Assembly (NCBI GenBank): GCA_030066215.1
Contig: JASJCA010000028.1
Span: 1 to 51,501, forward strand
DNA from: Rhodobacter sp.
Lineage (GTDB): Bacteria; Pseudomonadota; Alphaproteobacteria; Rhodobacterales; Rhodobacteraceae
Direction: 5' to 3'
Length of the DNA stretch: 51,501 nt
In this document: positions 17,911 to 26,276 of the stretch, in pieces
Position numbering within the stretch: position 1 is the stretch's first letter
Layout of the letters: every line of letters begins with the position of its first letter
The notes under the pieces: model-generated
What the model was told of the DNA's origin: nothing
The model's database searches: none
What the model saw: only the letters and a program-made list of their open reading frames with translations
Translations under genes and position numbers: made by a program

Positions 17911-17986
17911 CGGGGCGACTATGGCGCGGGGGTGCGGGGCGGGCAACGGGGTTTCCCCAGGGCGCGGGATCGCCTATTTGCCCGGG

Positions 17987-19363
17987 ATGACGTCCAACCC
18001 GCCCGATCTGCGCCCCGACATCGCCCACAGCGTGATCCGCGAGGTCCGGCGCGAGGGGCAGCCGACGGTGGGGATGGTCTCGTTGGGGTGTCCAAAGGCG
18101 CTGGTGGACTCCGAGCGGATTCTGACGCGGCTGCGGGCCGAGGGGTACGGGATTTCGCCGGATTATGCAGGCGCGGATGCGGTGATCGTGAACACCTGCG
18201 GGTTTCTGGACACGGCGAAGGCCGAGAGCCTGGAAGCGATTGGCGAGGCGCTCAACGAAAACGGCCGGGTGATCGTGACCGGGTGTCTGGGGGCGGAGCC
18301 GGAGTATATCACCGGGGCGCATCCGAAGGTGCTCGCGGTGACGGGGCCGCAGCAGTACGAGCAGGTGCTGGACGCGGTGCATGACGCGGTGCCGCCCGAT
18401 CCCGATCCGTTCGTCGATTTGCTACCAGCGAGCGGGGTCAAGCTGACGCCGCGGCATTACAGCTATCTGAAGATCTCCGAGGGCTGCAATCACAAGTGCA
18501 AGTTCTGCGTTATTCCGGACATGCGCGGGCGGCTCACATCGCGACCGGCCCATGCGGTGCTGCGCGAGGCGGAGCGGCTGGTGGAGGCGGGCGTCAAGGA
18601 GCTCTTGGTCATCAGCCAGGACACCTCGGCCTATGGGGTGGATCTCCGGCATGCCGAAGACCGCGGGCACCGGGCGCATATCGTGGATTTGGCGCGGGAT
18701 CTGGGTGGCTTGGGCGCGTGGGTGCGACTGCATTACGTCTACCCCTATCCGCATGTCCGGGACCTGGTGCCGCTGATGGCCGATGGCCTAGTGCTGCCTT
18801 ATCTGGACATCCCGTTTCAGCATGCCGATCCGGGGGTTCTGCGGCGGATGGCGCGGCCGGCGGCGGCGGCGAAGACGTTGGATGAGATTGCGGCGTGGCG
18901 GGCTGTCTGCCCCGATTTGGCTCTGCGGTCGACGTTTATCGTGGGCTATCCGGGGGAGACCGAGGCGGAGTTCCGGGTGCTGCTGGAGTGGCTGGAGGAG
19001 GCGCAGCTCGATCGCGTCGGGTGCTTCAAATACGAGGACGTGAAGGGCGCGCGGTCGAATGTGTTGCCGGATCATGTTCCGGAAGAGGTGAAGGAAGAGC
19101 GCTGGCAGCGGTTCATGGCGGCGGCGCAGGCGATCTCTGCCGGCAAGCTGGCGGCGAAGGTTGGGCAGCGGATCGAGGTGATCGTGGACGCGGTGGATGC
19201 CGAGGCGGCTGTCTGCCGGACCACAGCGGACGCGCCGGAGATCGACGGGAATTTGTTCGTGGATGAAGGGTTCGAGGGGTTGACGGCGGGGGACGTGGTG
19301 ACGGTCGAGGTGGAGGAGGCCTCGGAGTACGATTTGTGGGGGTCGCGGATCAATACCATCTAA
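17987..19363 (+). CDS. rimO: Ribosomal protein S12 methylthiotransferase RimO
   Basis: This 458-residue radical-SAM enzyme adds a methylthio group to the conserved aspartate of ribosomal protein S12. The N-terminal UPF0004 domain supplies three cysteines for the auxiliary cluster: [12 protein letters not shown] (Cys 35), VNTCGFLD (Cys 71) and [10 protein letters not shown] (Cys 100). The radical-SAM motif is [10 protein letters not shown] (Cys 167, 171, 174). A TRAM domain ends the protein (about 395-458). The Asp-specific RimO reading is supported by the [10 protein letters not shown] phrase, which separates it from MiaB. The ATG at 17987 is preferred, since sequence upstream of it is not family-like. 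It is convergent with the DUF2971 gene. Confidence 0.96.
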   Translation: MTSNPPDLRPDIAHSVIREVRREGQPTVGMVSLGCPKALVDSERILTRLRAEGYGISPDYAGADAVIVNTCGFLDTAKAESLEAIGEALNENGRVIVTGCLGAEPEYITGAHPKVLAVTGPQQYEQVLDAVHDAVPPDPDPFVDLLPASGVKLTPRHYSYLKISEGCNHKCKFCVIPDMRGRLTSRPAHAVLREAERLVEAGVKELLVISQDTSAYGVDLRHAEDRGHRAHIVDLARDLGGLGAWVRLHYVYPYPHVRDLVPLMADGLVLPYLDIPFQHADPGVLRRMARPAAAAKTLDEIAAWRAVCPDLALRSTFIVGYPGETEAEFRVLLEWLEEAQLDRVGCFKYEDVKGARSNVLPDHVPEEVKEERWQRFMAAAQAISAGKLAAKVGQRIEVIVDAVDAEAAVCRTTADAPEIDGNLFVDEGFEGLTAGDVVTVEVEEASEYDLWGSRINTI

Positions 19364-20238
19364 TTGATTTCTACGGAAAAGGATGTACTCGAAAGCTTGG
19401 CCTCTCGAATGTGCAGATTCGGGATGTCTGACGCATTCACAATGCTCTGAATCCGGTCTCGATCTTTCTCTGGCATTCGCGGCGCCACGATAATTGATGC
19501 CAAACCCTGCCTGTCAAACTCTAGTCCACGATGATGCCTTGAATTGTAGACAATTCTGATTTCATTCTCGTATGCCCACTCATTAGCCTTCGTGAAAAAG
19601 TGGATTTTCTCACTTTCGATCTGCCTCAATCGAGATGATGAGGTCGTTCTTTGGTCTTTTTCGGCTTGTAGGTGAAGAGCCAGGCTCAGGGGATACACCG
19701 GGCGGAAACTCGAGTATTCCACATATCCCGACAGACCGCGAGATCGAGGGAATGATCTACCCAAAAAATGAATACATGCGCCCCGGTAGCTATTTGCATA
19801 ATGAGACCACAACAAAGGCGAGTCGAATCTCTCGCAGAATGAAATAATCCTATAATCCTTCCTCACCGAGTTTAGATATCTCTCTGCGGACTTGCGATGT
19901 GTTTCCAGGTCATTCGCGTCAATCGGCTTTGCTTTGGGATTTCTGCGGTTCCGGATCTTTTCTGCAAATCCCCCCAAACCGTAGATTCTCTGCACAACGC
20001 TCGGACGAAGGTCGTCGAAGACATGAGGCTCCATTTCAAATGGATCATTAAGGCTTTGCGAGGTTGCGCCGCGGAGAATTCCCGTGGTTATCGTCTCTGC
20101 AAAGTACTCCCAAGACTTTTTCGTGTTTAGGCTGACGTACTTGAACATAGACTGCGATTGAGTCGGGCGACGAACCGAAATCCCTTCACGCAAGGCAGAG
20201 ATTTCTTCATCCATCCACGTCTCAGCGTTGGTGTCCAT
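19360..20238 (-). CDS. DUF2971 protein
   Basis: This 292-residue protein is of the DUF2971 type. The visible pattern is FKYVSLN near the start, [29 protein letters not shown], the following GACIHF and the later [18 protein letters not shown]2971 proteins are common in defence islands and mobile regions, but their activity is not established. The gene is visibly richer in A and T than its neighbours, uses AT-ending codons, and overlaps the rimO stop tail-to-tail by three bases, which suggests acquisition by transfer. No partner gene is adjacent. Confidence 0.78.
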   Translation of the reverse strand: MDTNAETWMDEEISALREGISVRRPTQSQSMFKYVSLNTKKSWEYFAETITTGILRGATSQSLNDPFEMEPHVFDDLRPSVVQRIYGLGGFAEKIRNRRNPKAKPIDANDLETHRKSAERYLNSVRKDYRIISFCERFDSPLLWSHYANSYRGACIHFLGRSFPRSRGLSGYVEYSSFRPVYPLSLALHLQAEKDQRTTSSSRLRQIESEKIHFFTKANEWAYENEIRIVYNSRHHRGLEFDRQGLASIIVAPRMPEKDRDRIQSIVNASDIPNLHIREAKLSSTSFSVEIN

Positions 20239-20318
20239 TAGCGATCTCCTTTGCGGCCTTCACTAAACACATGCAGTTTCAGCAATCGTACTGACTGAGC
20301 CGAGGGAGTATTTCAGCA

Positions 20319-20591
20319 CTACGGCTCCGGCACCCTGAGCAGGACCCAGTCGCGGAACCGTTTCACCTCCACCGCGCTCACGTCGAAGATGAAGAGTTGC
20401 AGCACGGCGGGGTCGTTGGGGCAGGCGACGAGGTCGGAGTCGGGAGCCATCAAAGGCGTGGTGTCGCGGCCGGGGGCGACTTCGCGGCAAGGGTCGTTGG
20501 GCTCGCGGTAGGGGCCGAGGAGCGGGATCTCGAAAGTCTCGACGGCACAGGCGGCGAGCGCAAGAACGATGGCGAGAGGGGCGCGTTTCAC
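20319..20591 (-). CDS. Small lipoprotein, downstream paralogue
   Basis: This 90-residue protein starts at a GTG overlapping the stop of the upstream gene (GTGA), so the two are translationally coupled. A signal peptide ends in the lipobox LAAC (Cys at about 15). The mature part contains REPNDPCREV and DLVACPND, and matches the upstream protein block for block, including two cysteines likely to be disulphide-bonded. The two are therefore tandem paralogues. The function is unknown; I recognise no domain. Confidence 0.7.
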   Translation of the reverse strand: MKRAPLAIVLALAACAVETFEIPLLGPYREPNDPCREVAPGRDTTPLMAPDSDLVACPNDPAVLQLFIFDVSAVEVKRFRDWVLLRVPEP

Positions 20592-20902
20592 GGGATCGGA
20601 ACCGAGTAGACGACCCAGCCGTCGGTGCGCGCCACCTCGGTGGAATTGCTGTCGATGGCAAAGCGGCCACGGCCTTCGTAGTCGACCGGACAGGCGACGA
20701 GGTCGGCCTGATCGTCGAGAAACGGCGCGGTGAGGGCGGTCTCGCCCACCCGACGGCAGGGGTCATTGGCGAAGCGGTAGGCTCCGCCGAAGCGGAGTTC
20801 GGACACCTCGGGCGGGGACGAACTGCCGGTTGTCTGGCCGGCCGGAGGGGCGGTGCAGGCGGCCGCCGTGGCCAGGGCGGCAAGGGCGATCAGGCGGATC
20901 AT
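20588..20902 (-). CDS. Small lipoprotein, upstream paralogue
   Basis: This 104-residue protein has an N-terminal signal (MIRLIALAALATAAAC) whose AAAC is a plausible lipobox. The mature part holds the paired-cysteine pattern ANDPCRRV, DLVACPVDYEG and a terminal DGWVVYSVPIP. Its partner downstream has the same architecture. Both share an NDPCR, a DLVACP and a W-V near the C-terminus. The function is unknown; small secreted structural or binding proteins are the simplest guess. Confidence 0.72.
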   Translation of the reverse strand: MIRLIALAALATAAACTAPPAGQTTGSSSPPEVSELRFGGAYRFANDPCRRVGETALTAPFLDDQADLVACPVDYEGRGRFAIDSNSTEVARTDGWVVYSVPIP

Positions 20903-21038
20903 CGGCTAAATCTCCGGATGAATGGCGGCAGTCTAGCGCAGGTCTCTCTGGCTTAGAAGGGATGGTTCGGCGGGGCCGCCGATGGGTAGAGAGTCTCGGC
21001 GCCAACCCGGCCTGGCGCTTCGACTTTGGCGTCTCACC

Positions 21039-21401
21039 TCAGCCAACCAAAATGATCAGCCAAACCAGGCCGGCAGCGATTGCCGTCACGGCAACTGCGG
21101 CGCTGCCGATGTCCTTGGCCTTTTTCGACAAGTGATGATCGACATAGGAGATCCGGTTGACGGTCTCTTCGATGGCGGTGTTGAGCAGTTCTGCGACCAG
21201 GATCAGAAGTCCGAAGCCGATGATCAGGGCCCGTTCGACGGGACTAAGGTCGAGCGCCAGGGCCAGCAGGATCGACAGAGCATTGGCCAAAGTCCATTGC
21301 CGCAGGGTCTTCTCGGTCTCCCACGCCGCCCACCAGCCCTGCCATGACCAGACCACGGTCATCTTCAAACGGTGGGCTTCGGATTTCACGAACTCGATCA
21401 T
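21039..21401 (-). CDS. dgkA: Diacylglycerol kinase
   Basis: This 120-residue integral membrane kinase phosphorylates diacylglycerol to phosphatidate. The family motif is intact as ELLNTAIEETVNRI, with three membrane segments: about residues 36-52, 56-72 and 98-118. The N-terminal region (SEAHRLKMTVVWSWQGWWAA) is amphipathic, as usual. The ATG at 21401 lies six bases after GGGAGG, making it preferable to two upstream in-frame ATGs. It probably serves phospholipid turnover. It is followed by a gap of about 135 bases before the lipoprotein pair. Confidence 0.93.
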   Translation of the reverse strand: MIEFVKSEAHRLKMTVVWSWQGWWAAWETEKTLRQWTLANALSILLALALDLSPVERALIIGFGLLILVAELLNTAIEETVNRISYVDHHLSKKAKDIGSAAVAVTAIAAGLVWLIILVG

Positions 21402-21453
21402 CGCCATCCTCCCTGCGGGAAGGCTAGCGTATCGCAATTGTCAGAGGAAAGAC

Positions 21454-21702
21454 CTAGCCGCGCAGCCGGGCGAAGGCGGTGCGGTTGGCGCAGATTTCAG
21501 GCGCGCTGCCATCGGCCTCGCCAGTCCGAACCCAAACGGCACAGGCCTCGGCCCATGTACACCGGGCGCAGGTTTCGACCAAATCACCGTAGTCCTGCCG
21601 AGTGATCCTGCGGTCAAAAAGCGCCGCGGCGATGTTGATGCCCAAAGCGCGGGCCATCTCGAGCGTGCGCCAATGCGGCCGGGACGTATCGCGTGTGACC
21701 AT
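21454..21702 (-). CDS. DUF6455 protein, fourth of four tandem copies
   Basis: This 82-residue protein carries the shared Cys pattern CX2CX5CX2W (CARCTWAEACAVW) and a later cysteine in APEICANR. All four tandem genes keep these four cysteines and the tryptophan, as expected of a small metal-binding or redox fold, although no metal can be named. It is the last of the run, 56 bases after the third copy. The N-terminal half (RTLEMARALGINIAAALFD) is the usual helical part. Confidence 0.8.
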   Translation of the reverse strand: MVTRDTSRPHWRTLEMARALGINIAAALFDRRITRQDYGDLVETCARCTWAEACAVWVRTGEADGSAPEICANRTAFARLRG

Positions 21703-21758
21703 CAATGCTTCCTCTCGACTTGGTGCCGGGTGCCGGACGATCCGGAGCCCGGATGCGG

Positions 21759-22013
21759 CTATCCCCGCAAGGCCTGCAGTTCTTCTCGGTTCAGGCAATA
21801 GTCCGGAGCCGCCGTTGCGCCGGTGGCGTGATCGACCATCCAGAGAATGCAGTCGTCGGACTTGGCGCAGCTGCGGCAGCGGGCGACCATGTCGTCTAGA
21901 CCGGCTTGGTTGAGCCGTCCGTCGGCGAGCGCGGCCGTCGGGGTCACCCCCAGCTTGTCGGCCATGCCGTGCATCAGGCAGGCGGTTCGGGCCGCTTCGA
22001 TCCAGTCCGGCAT
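21759..22013 (-). CDS. DUF6455 protein, third copy
   Basis: This 84-residue protein has the same layout: a helical N-half with MHGMADKLGVTPTAALADG, the motif CRSCAKSDDCILW and the last cysteine in APDYCLNREEL. It is the copy closest to the pattern I associate with DUF6455 in Rhodobacteraceae. It follows the second copy after three bases, so the two are on one transcript. Confidence 0.82.
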   Translation of the reverse strand: MPDWIEAARTACLMHGMADKLGVTPTAALADGRLNQAGLDDMVARCRSCAKSDDCILWMVDHATGATAAPDYCLNREELQALRG

Positions 22014-22016
22014 GGG

Positions 22017-22277
22017 CTATCCTCTGATCGCGATGTCGTTGAGCCGAGGCAGCGCCGGGCAGAAGACCGGGGCCTCGCCCGCGGCGGCCTTGCGGCTGGC
22101 CATCCAGGCGGTGCATTCGGTGGCGTGGCCGCAGGCCTGGCATTCGGCGACCAACATCGCGTAACCGTTGCGGTCGAGCCGGCCGTCGGCCAGCGCCTCT
22201 GTCAAGTTGAGGCCCAAGGCGCGGGCGACGCCTTGGGTGCGCCAGAAATGCTGGTCCTGGCCGCCGAAGAACATCAT
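22017..22277 (-). CDS. DUF6455 protein, second copy
   Basis: This 86-residue protein has the motif CQACGHATECTAW and a last cysteine in APVFCPALPRL. The N-terminus (MMFFGGQDQHFWRTQGVARA) differs from the other copies, but ALGLNLTEALADGRLDRNGY aligns with them. It begins nine bases after the first copy ends and ends three bases before the third. Confidence 0.78.
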   Translation of the reverse strand: MMFFGGQDQHFWRTQGVARALGLNLTEALADGRLDRNGYAMLVAECQACGHATECTAWMASRKAAAGEAPVFCPALPRLNDIAIRG

Positions 22278-22286
22278 CGGCCCGGC

Positions 22287-22544
22287 CTAACCCGCAGCCA
22301 GCCGCTGCAGCAGCGCGGTATTGCGGCAGTAGCTTGGCGGAGCGCCAGCGCCGTCTGAATGGGCGTCAAGCCATTGCCTGCAAGCTTCGGCTTCGTCGCA
22401 GCCGAGGCAACTGAAGATCGCAGTGCGCAGATCGTGTTCCTGCACACGCCCCTCGATCGCAGCGGCGGGCAGGTCAGCGTCAACGGTCTCTGCCATACGG
22501 GTGAAGAGGTCGGCATGGCGCCGAATCTTGGGAAAAAGCTGCAT
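22287..22544 (-). CDS. DUF6455 protein, first copy
   Basis: This 85-residue protein has the motif CLGCDEAEACRQW and the last cysteine in APPSYCRNTALL. The start (MQLFPKIRRHADLFTRMAET) lies eight bases after AAGGAG; a longer frame exists but has no such site. It heads the run of four and gives the best view of the likely promoter-proximal end. The four proteins differ widely in sequence outside the cysteine motif, pointing to old duplications. Confidence 0.8.
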   Translation of the reverse strand: MQLFPKIRRHADLFTRMAETVDADLPAAAIEGRVQEHDLRTAIFSCLGCDEAEACRQWLDAHSDGAGAPPSYCRNTALLQRLAAG

Positions 22545-22619
22545 CTCCGCGTCTCCTTCGCACTCCCCCTTTGCGCAACTCAACAAAGACCGGCGCTTGG
22601 CGCCTTGATCTTGGTCAAA

Positions 22620-23318
22620 TCAGCGCAAAGACTCGGCGGTGCGACGGACGATATCTATGCGCTGCGCGTTGGGTGGGTGGGTCCCGAGGAAGACGTTGCC
22701 CGGGTCTGGCGCGCGGGTGAAGTATGCTGAACCGACGACCGGGTCATAGCCCGCGCGGGCGGTGATCACGGTGCCGAGGGCGTCGGCCTCGAGCTCGAAC
22801 TCCTTCGAAAAAGCGCGGGCGCCGACGGTGGCGCCGACATCCTGCGCCTGCCGGATGGCCGCGCCCTCGGCGCCGCCTGCCGAGGCCAGGATGCCCGCGA
22901 GAATAGCGCCGGCTACGGCGCTTTGCTGTTGTCGCGGCAGGTGGCCGCGGATGTGGTGGGCGGCTTCGTGGCCGAGGACGAAAGCAATTTCGTCGCGGTT
23001 GCGCATATTTGCGATCAGCGCGACGGTCAGAACGATCACCGGACGACCGGCCCGGTCGACGGTCTGGAAGGCGTTCGGCGGCTGGCGTGGGCTGGTGTCG
23101 ACGGTGATCAGGAAATCACAGTTCTGGCCGGGAACTTCGCGCCGGCAGACGCGTTCGGCGACCGGTTCCACGTCGCGGACCACGGTGGTGAAGTTCGTGA
23201 CGGCGACCTCGGGCGGCGGCAAAGCCCCGGAAGGGCCAGCTGGCCGGGGCGATGGCGGGGCCACGGTACAGGCCGCCAGGCTAAGGCTTGCGAGGAAGGC
23301 TATGGCGGTGGCGCGCAT
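22620..23318 (-). CDS. M48-family metalloprotease lipoprotein
   Basis: This 232-residue protein has a lipoprotein signal with lipobox LAAC (Cys 17) and the zinc motif HEAAH (His 117, Glu 118, His 121). The third ligand is in EFELEADALG. The layout matches periplasmic M48 peptidases, which act in outer-membrane protein quality control in better-known relatives such as BepA, although this protein lacks TPR repeats. The start at 23318 was chosen by the ribosome site AGGA and the signal peptide. It is divergent from the DCC-family gene. Confidence 0.88.
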   Translation of the reverse strand: MRATAIAFLASLSLAACTVAPPSPRPAGPSGALPPPEVAVTNFTTVVRDVEPVAERVCRREVPGQNCDFLITVDTSPRQPPNAFQTVDRAGRPVIVLTVALIANMRNRDEIAFVLGHEAAHHIRGHLPRQQQSAVAGAILAGILASAGGAEGAAIRQAQDVGATVGARAFSKEFELEADALGTVITARAGYDPVVGSAYFTRAPDPGNVFLGTHPPNAQRIDIVRRTAESLR

Positions 23319-23436
23319 CGCGTGGGGTCCTTGGAGGTTCGGGAAGGACTGTAGCAAAGCCGGCTGCGGCGACCAGTCGCGATTTCGTGGGCCGCGATGC
23401 AGTGGGCGGCAAGCTGCCCGGACCTAAATCAAGGTG

Positions 23437-23835
23437 ATGACCGGACAACCCGACAACACCACCGTCATCTACAACGGAAATTGCCCGATTTGCTCGCGCG
23501 AGATCGAGGGCTACCGGCGCTATTCGCGCGCGCGCGGGCTGGCCGTGCAGTTCGACGATTTGAACGCAACGGACCTCAGTCGTTGGGGCCTGACGCCGGA
23601 CCAGGCGGCACGGCGGCTCTATGTGGAAAAGGATGGCCGGCTCTACGACGGCGTGGCGGCATTTGCGGTTCTTTGGGCCGCGATGCCGCGGTTCAGGCTG
23701 TTGGCATGGCTGGTGCGGCTGCCAGTCGTCGGGTGGTTGGCAGCGATGCTTTACGACTGGGTGCTGGCGCCGGCGCTCTACCGGATGCACCGACGGCGGG
23801 AGGCAAAAGCGATGGCGCGCGCGCCGTCGCCGTAG
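23437..23835 (+). CDS. DCC-family thiol-disulphide oxidoreductase-like protein
   Basis: This 132-residue DUF393 protein has a modified DCC motif: YNGNCPIC in place of DxxCxxC. The remainder includes the usual GVAAFAVLWAAMPRFR and a hydrophobic segment LVRLPVVGWLAAMLYDWVLA. The family is thought to be redox active. The Asp-to-Asn change at the first motif residue (GNCPIC) is common in some members and should be noted. The start codon is directly preceded by AAGGTG. The M48 gene lies upstream on the opposite strand. Confidence 0.82.
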   Translation: MTGQPDNTTVIYNGNCPICSREIEGYRRYSRARGLAVQFDDLNATDLSRWGLTPDQAARRLYVEKDGRLYDGVAAFAVLWAAMPRFRLLAWLVRLPVVGWLAAMLYDWVLAPALYRMHRRREAKAMARAPSP

Positions 23836-23888
23836 GCTGGCCGGAAAACCCGCTTGCGTCGGCGGGCAGGCGGCTTAGGGTCGCCGCC

Positions 23889-24143
23889 ATGTTTACCATC
23901 GAGCATGATTTCGACGCGACCGTGGTGACGCTGGTCGACGAGGGCAAGACGCATCTGCAGGAGGATGTGATCGTCAACGCGTTCGAAGATTGCGTGACGG
24001 TCGAACAGCTGAACCCGCGGACCGAGAAGGTCGAGAAGGTGACGTTGTCGATGGCGCAGCTGCGCGATTTACGCGCCGCGCTGAACCTGCCCGAGGGGAT
24101 CTACCGGCTGCGGCCTGCCGGGGAGCAGTCCGGGACAAGCTGA
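23889..24143 (+). CDS. Small acidic protein of unknown function
   Basis: This 84-residue protein (MFTIEHDFDATVVTLVDEGK onward) is acidic, with no signal or membrane segment. The sequence DFDATVVTLVDEG followed by EDVIVNAFEDCVTVEQ has the regular strand-and-helix look of a real small domain, and the codon use matches the neighbours. I do not recognise the family. It lies 53 bases after the DCC gene and 55 before the SHMT-like gene, on the same strand. Confidence 0.6.
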   Translation: MFTIEHDFDATVVTLVDEGKTHLQEDVIVNAFEDCVTVEQLNPRTEKVEKVTLSMAQLRDLRAALNLPEGIYRLRPAGEQSGTS

Positions 24144-24198
24144 TTGCGGCGGCGGATGTCCGGCGGCATCCTGGCGGCAATCCGCGAGGGAGGGCGCG

Positions 24199-25515
24199 AT
24201 GCAGCTGAGACACCGGGATTGGGTTCCGCCCGAAAGCGAGGCGCTAGTGGGCCGGATCGCTGCGCGAACCGCGGGCGAGGCCAGTGCGGCGATTGCGGCG
24301 CGGATCGATGCGCTGGCGGAAAAGAACCGCGAGATCCACGTGCGCGAGTGTTTCAACCTCAACCCGGCGACCAATGTGATGAACCCGCGCGCCGAGGCGC
24401 TGTTGTCGGCGGGGCTGGGGTCGCGTCCGTCGCTGGGCTATCCGGGCGACAAGTACGAGATGGGCCTGGAAGCGGTCGAGGAGATCGAGGTAATCGCGGC
24501 CGAGCTTTGCGCCGAGGTGTTCGGGGCAGGGTTCGCCGAGATCCGGGTGCCGTCGGGGGCGATCGCCAATCTCTACGGCTTCATGGCGGTCTGCCGGCCG
24601 GGCGACACGATCATCGCGCCGCCCGCCTCGATCGGCGGGCATGTGACGCACCAATTGGCGGGCTGCGCCGGGCTGTATGGGCTGCACACGGTGGCCGCGC
24701 CTGTGGATGCGGACGGTTACACGGTAGATCTCGATGGGTTGGCGGAGTTGGCGCGCGAGGTGCGGCCAAAGCTGATCACCATCGGCGCAAGTCTAAACCT
24801 GTTCGAACATCCCGTGGCCGGGGTGCGGGCGATCGCCGACGAAGTGGGCGCCAAGGTGCTGTTCGACGCGGCGCATCAATGCGGGGTGATCGCGGGCGGC
24901 GCGTGGACCAACCCGCTGGCCGAGGGCGCGCATCTGATGACGATGTCGACCTACAAATCGCTGGGCGGGCCGCCCGCCGGGCTGATCGTGACGAACGACG
25001 CGGGTTTGGCGGAGCGGCTGGACGCCATCGCATTTCCGGGCATGACGGCAAATTTCGACGCCGCGAAATCGGCGGCGCTGGCGGTGACGATGCTGGATTG
25101 GCGCGAGCATGGCGCGGATTATGCGGCGCGGATGATCGCGATGGCGCGGGCACTGGCCGAGGCATTGGACGCCGCGGGCCTGCCGATTTTCGCCAAAGCG
25201 CGCGGATTCACCCGGTCCCACCAGTTCGCGGTCGAGGCGGCCGGGTTCGGCGGGGGGCAAGCCGCTTCGAAGCGGCTTCGGCGCGCGGGGCTTTTGGCCT
25301 GCGGGATAGGTCTACCGCTGCCAGATGTGCCGGGCGACATGAACGGGCTGCGGATCGGCACGCCGGAATTGGTGCGCTGGGGCGTGACGGAGGCGGATGT
25401 GCCCGAGCTCGCCGCGCTGATCGCCGCGGCGCTGCGGTCGAACCGGCCGGAGGACCTCGCCGGGCGGACTCGCGCGCTGCGCGCGCGGTTTGACCAGTTG
25501 CACTACGTGCTCTGA
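24199..25515 (+). CDS. SHMT-like PLP enzyme, non-canonical
   Basis: This 438-residue fold-type-I enzyme is related to serine hydroxymethyltransferase but is not a classic GlyA. Visible are SLGYPGDKYEMGLEAVEEIE, the FDAAHQCGVIAGG aspartate region (Asp 223) and the PLP lysine in MSTYKSLGGPPAGL (Lys 253), where GlyA proteins have TTTHKTLRGPRGG. Such divergent members often act on 2-methylserine, threonine-like or other hydroxy amino acids, with glycine or alanine as product. The start has AGGGCG upstream, with an ATG at 24199. A TTCGAA palindrome is embedded in the coding sequence near residue 354. Confidence 0.83.
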   Translation: MQLRHRDWVPPESEALVGRIAARTAGEASAAIAARIDALAEKNREIHVRECFNLNPATNVMNPRAEALLSAGLGSRPSLGYPGDKYEMGLEAVEEIEVIAAELCAEVFGAGFAEIRVPSGAIANLYGFMAVCRPGDTIIAPPASIGGHVTHQLAGCAGLYGLHTVAAPVDADGYTVDLDGLAELAREVRPKLITIGASLNLFEHPVAGVRAIADEVGAKVLFDAAHQCGVIAGGAWTNPLAEGAHLMTMSTYKSLGGPPAGLIVTNDAGLAERLDAIAFPGMTANFDAAKSAALAVTMLDWREHGADYAARMIAMARALAEALDAAGLPIFAKARGFTRSHQFAVEAAGFGGGQAASKRLRRAGLLACGIGLPLPDVPGDMNGLRIGTPELVRWGVTEADVPELAALIAAALRSNRPEDLAGRTRALRARFDQLHYVL

Positions 25516-25527
25516 GGCGCGGGCCGG

Positions 25528-25572
25528 CAAGAGTTTTCGAAAACTCTTGGCAAAAGTCTTCGAGGACTTTTG
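25528..25572. terminator. Two adjacent TTCGA-centred hairpins
   Basis: The first is a perfect 22-base palindrome with half-site CAAGAGTTTTC (25528-25549). The second, two bases on, has half-site CAAAAGTCTTC with one mismatch (25551-25572). They lie between convergent genes with A- and T-rich arms on both sides, so they can end transcription in both directions. They share the TTCGA(A) centre with the palindromes at 35327-35420 and 47473-47488. Confidence 0.7.
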
Positions 25573-25585
25573 TGCGCGCCCGGGG

Positions 25586-26272
25586 TCACCGCCGCGGCTT
25601 CGACCGCCAGCTGTCGAGCCAGCGGCCGACACGGCCCTTGGTGTTGCTCGCGCGATCCTCGACCCGGTCCCAGGCCTCGCCCGCATCGGCTAGCGCCGGA
25701 TCGATGGTGCGTTCGCGAAATTGCCGCCACATGGCGCGCACGAAGAGCCCGGCCACGACCAGGAAGATGAAGAAGAAGATGTTGAACCACGGGATGATGC
25801 GCGCGTCCGGCCCCTCGATCGGCCGGATCGCGATGGCGTTGGGGTAGATCGTAAAGAACCGGTTGCGCCAGCCGTAATGGGTGATCGATACCCATTGTTC
25901 CTGGTCCGGGGTCGAGATGTTGGCCGCCGCCGCGGCCTGCAGGTCTGACGAATCGAACTTGAAATAGGGCGGCCAGATCCAGCCGGTGTCTTCGTTGCGG
26001 TAGACCATCACGCCCTCTGCCTCGCGGCGGATGAAGCCCAGCAGGAACGATTTCCGGCGCACCGTCTGGATCAGCCGGATGTCGCGCGTGGCGAGTTCGG
26101 CCGTACCGCTATCGGACTGGGCGTAGAAGATCCGGTTGAGCGAGGTGAAATCCATCCGGATCACTTCCGTTTGCGTGACCCGGGCGATGTCGTGCTGCGG
26201 CAGGACGTAATGGAAGAGCGCCAGGAAGAAGACGATGACGATGGTCCGGAGGGTAATTCTGACATAGCGCAT
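25586..26272 (-). CDS. DUF1523 membrane protein
   Basis: This 228-residue protein is typical of Rhodobacteraceae DUF1523: HYVLPQHDIARVTQTEV and the phrase GVMVYRNEDTGWIWPPYFKF followed by DSSDLQ. A first membrane segment is at about 8-26 and a second at about 160-180, enclosing a periplasmic-looking domain; a basic tail follows (TKGRVGRWLDSWRSKPRR). It is the last gene of the eleven-gene minus-strand run, four bases after the preceding gene. The function is unknown. Confidence 0.87.
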   Translation of the reverse strand: MRYVRITLRTIVIVFFLALFHYVLPQHDIARVTQTEVIRMDFTSLNRIFYAQSDSGTAELATRDIRLIQTVRRKSFLLGFIRREAEGVMVYRNEDTGWIWPPYFKFDSSDLQAAAAANISTPDQEQWVSITHYGWRNRFFTIYPNAIAIRPIEGPDARIIPWFNIFFFIFLVVAGLFVRAMWRQFRERTIDPALADAGEAWDRVEDRASNTKGRVGRWLDSWRSKPRR

Positions 26273-26276
26273 CGGT

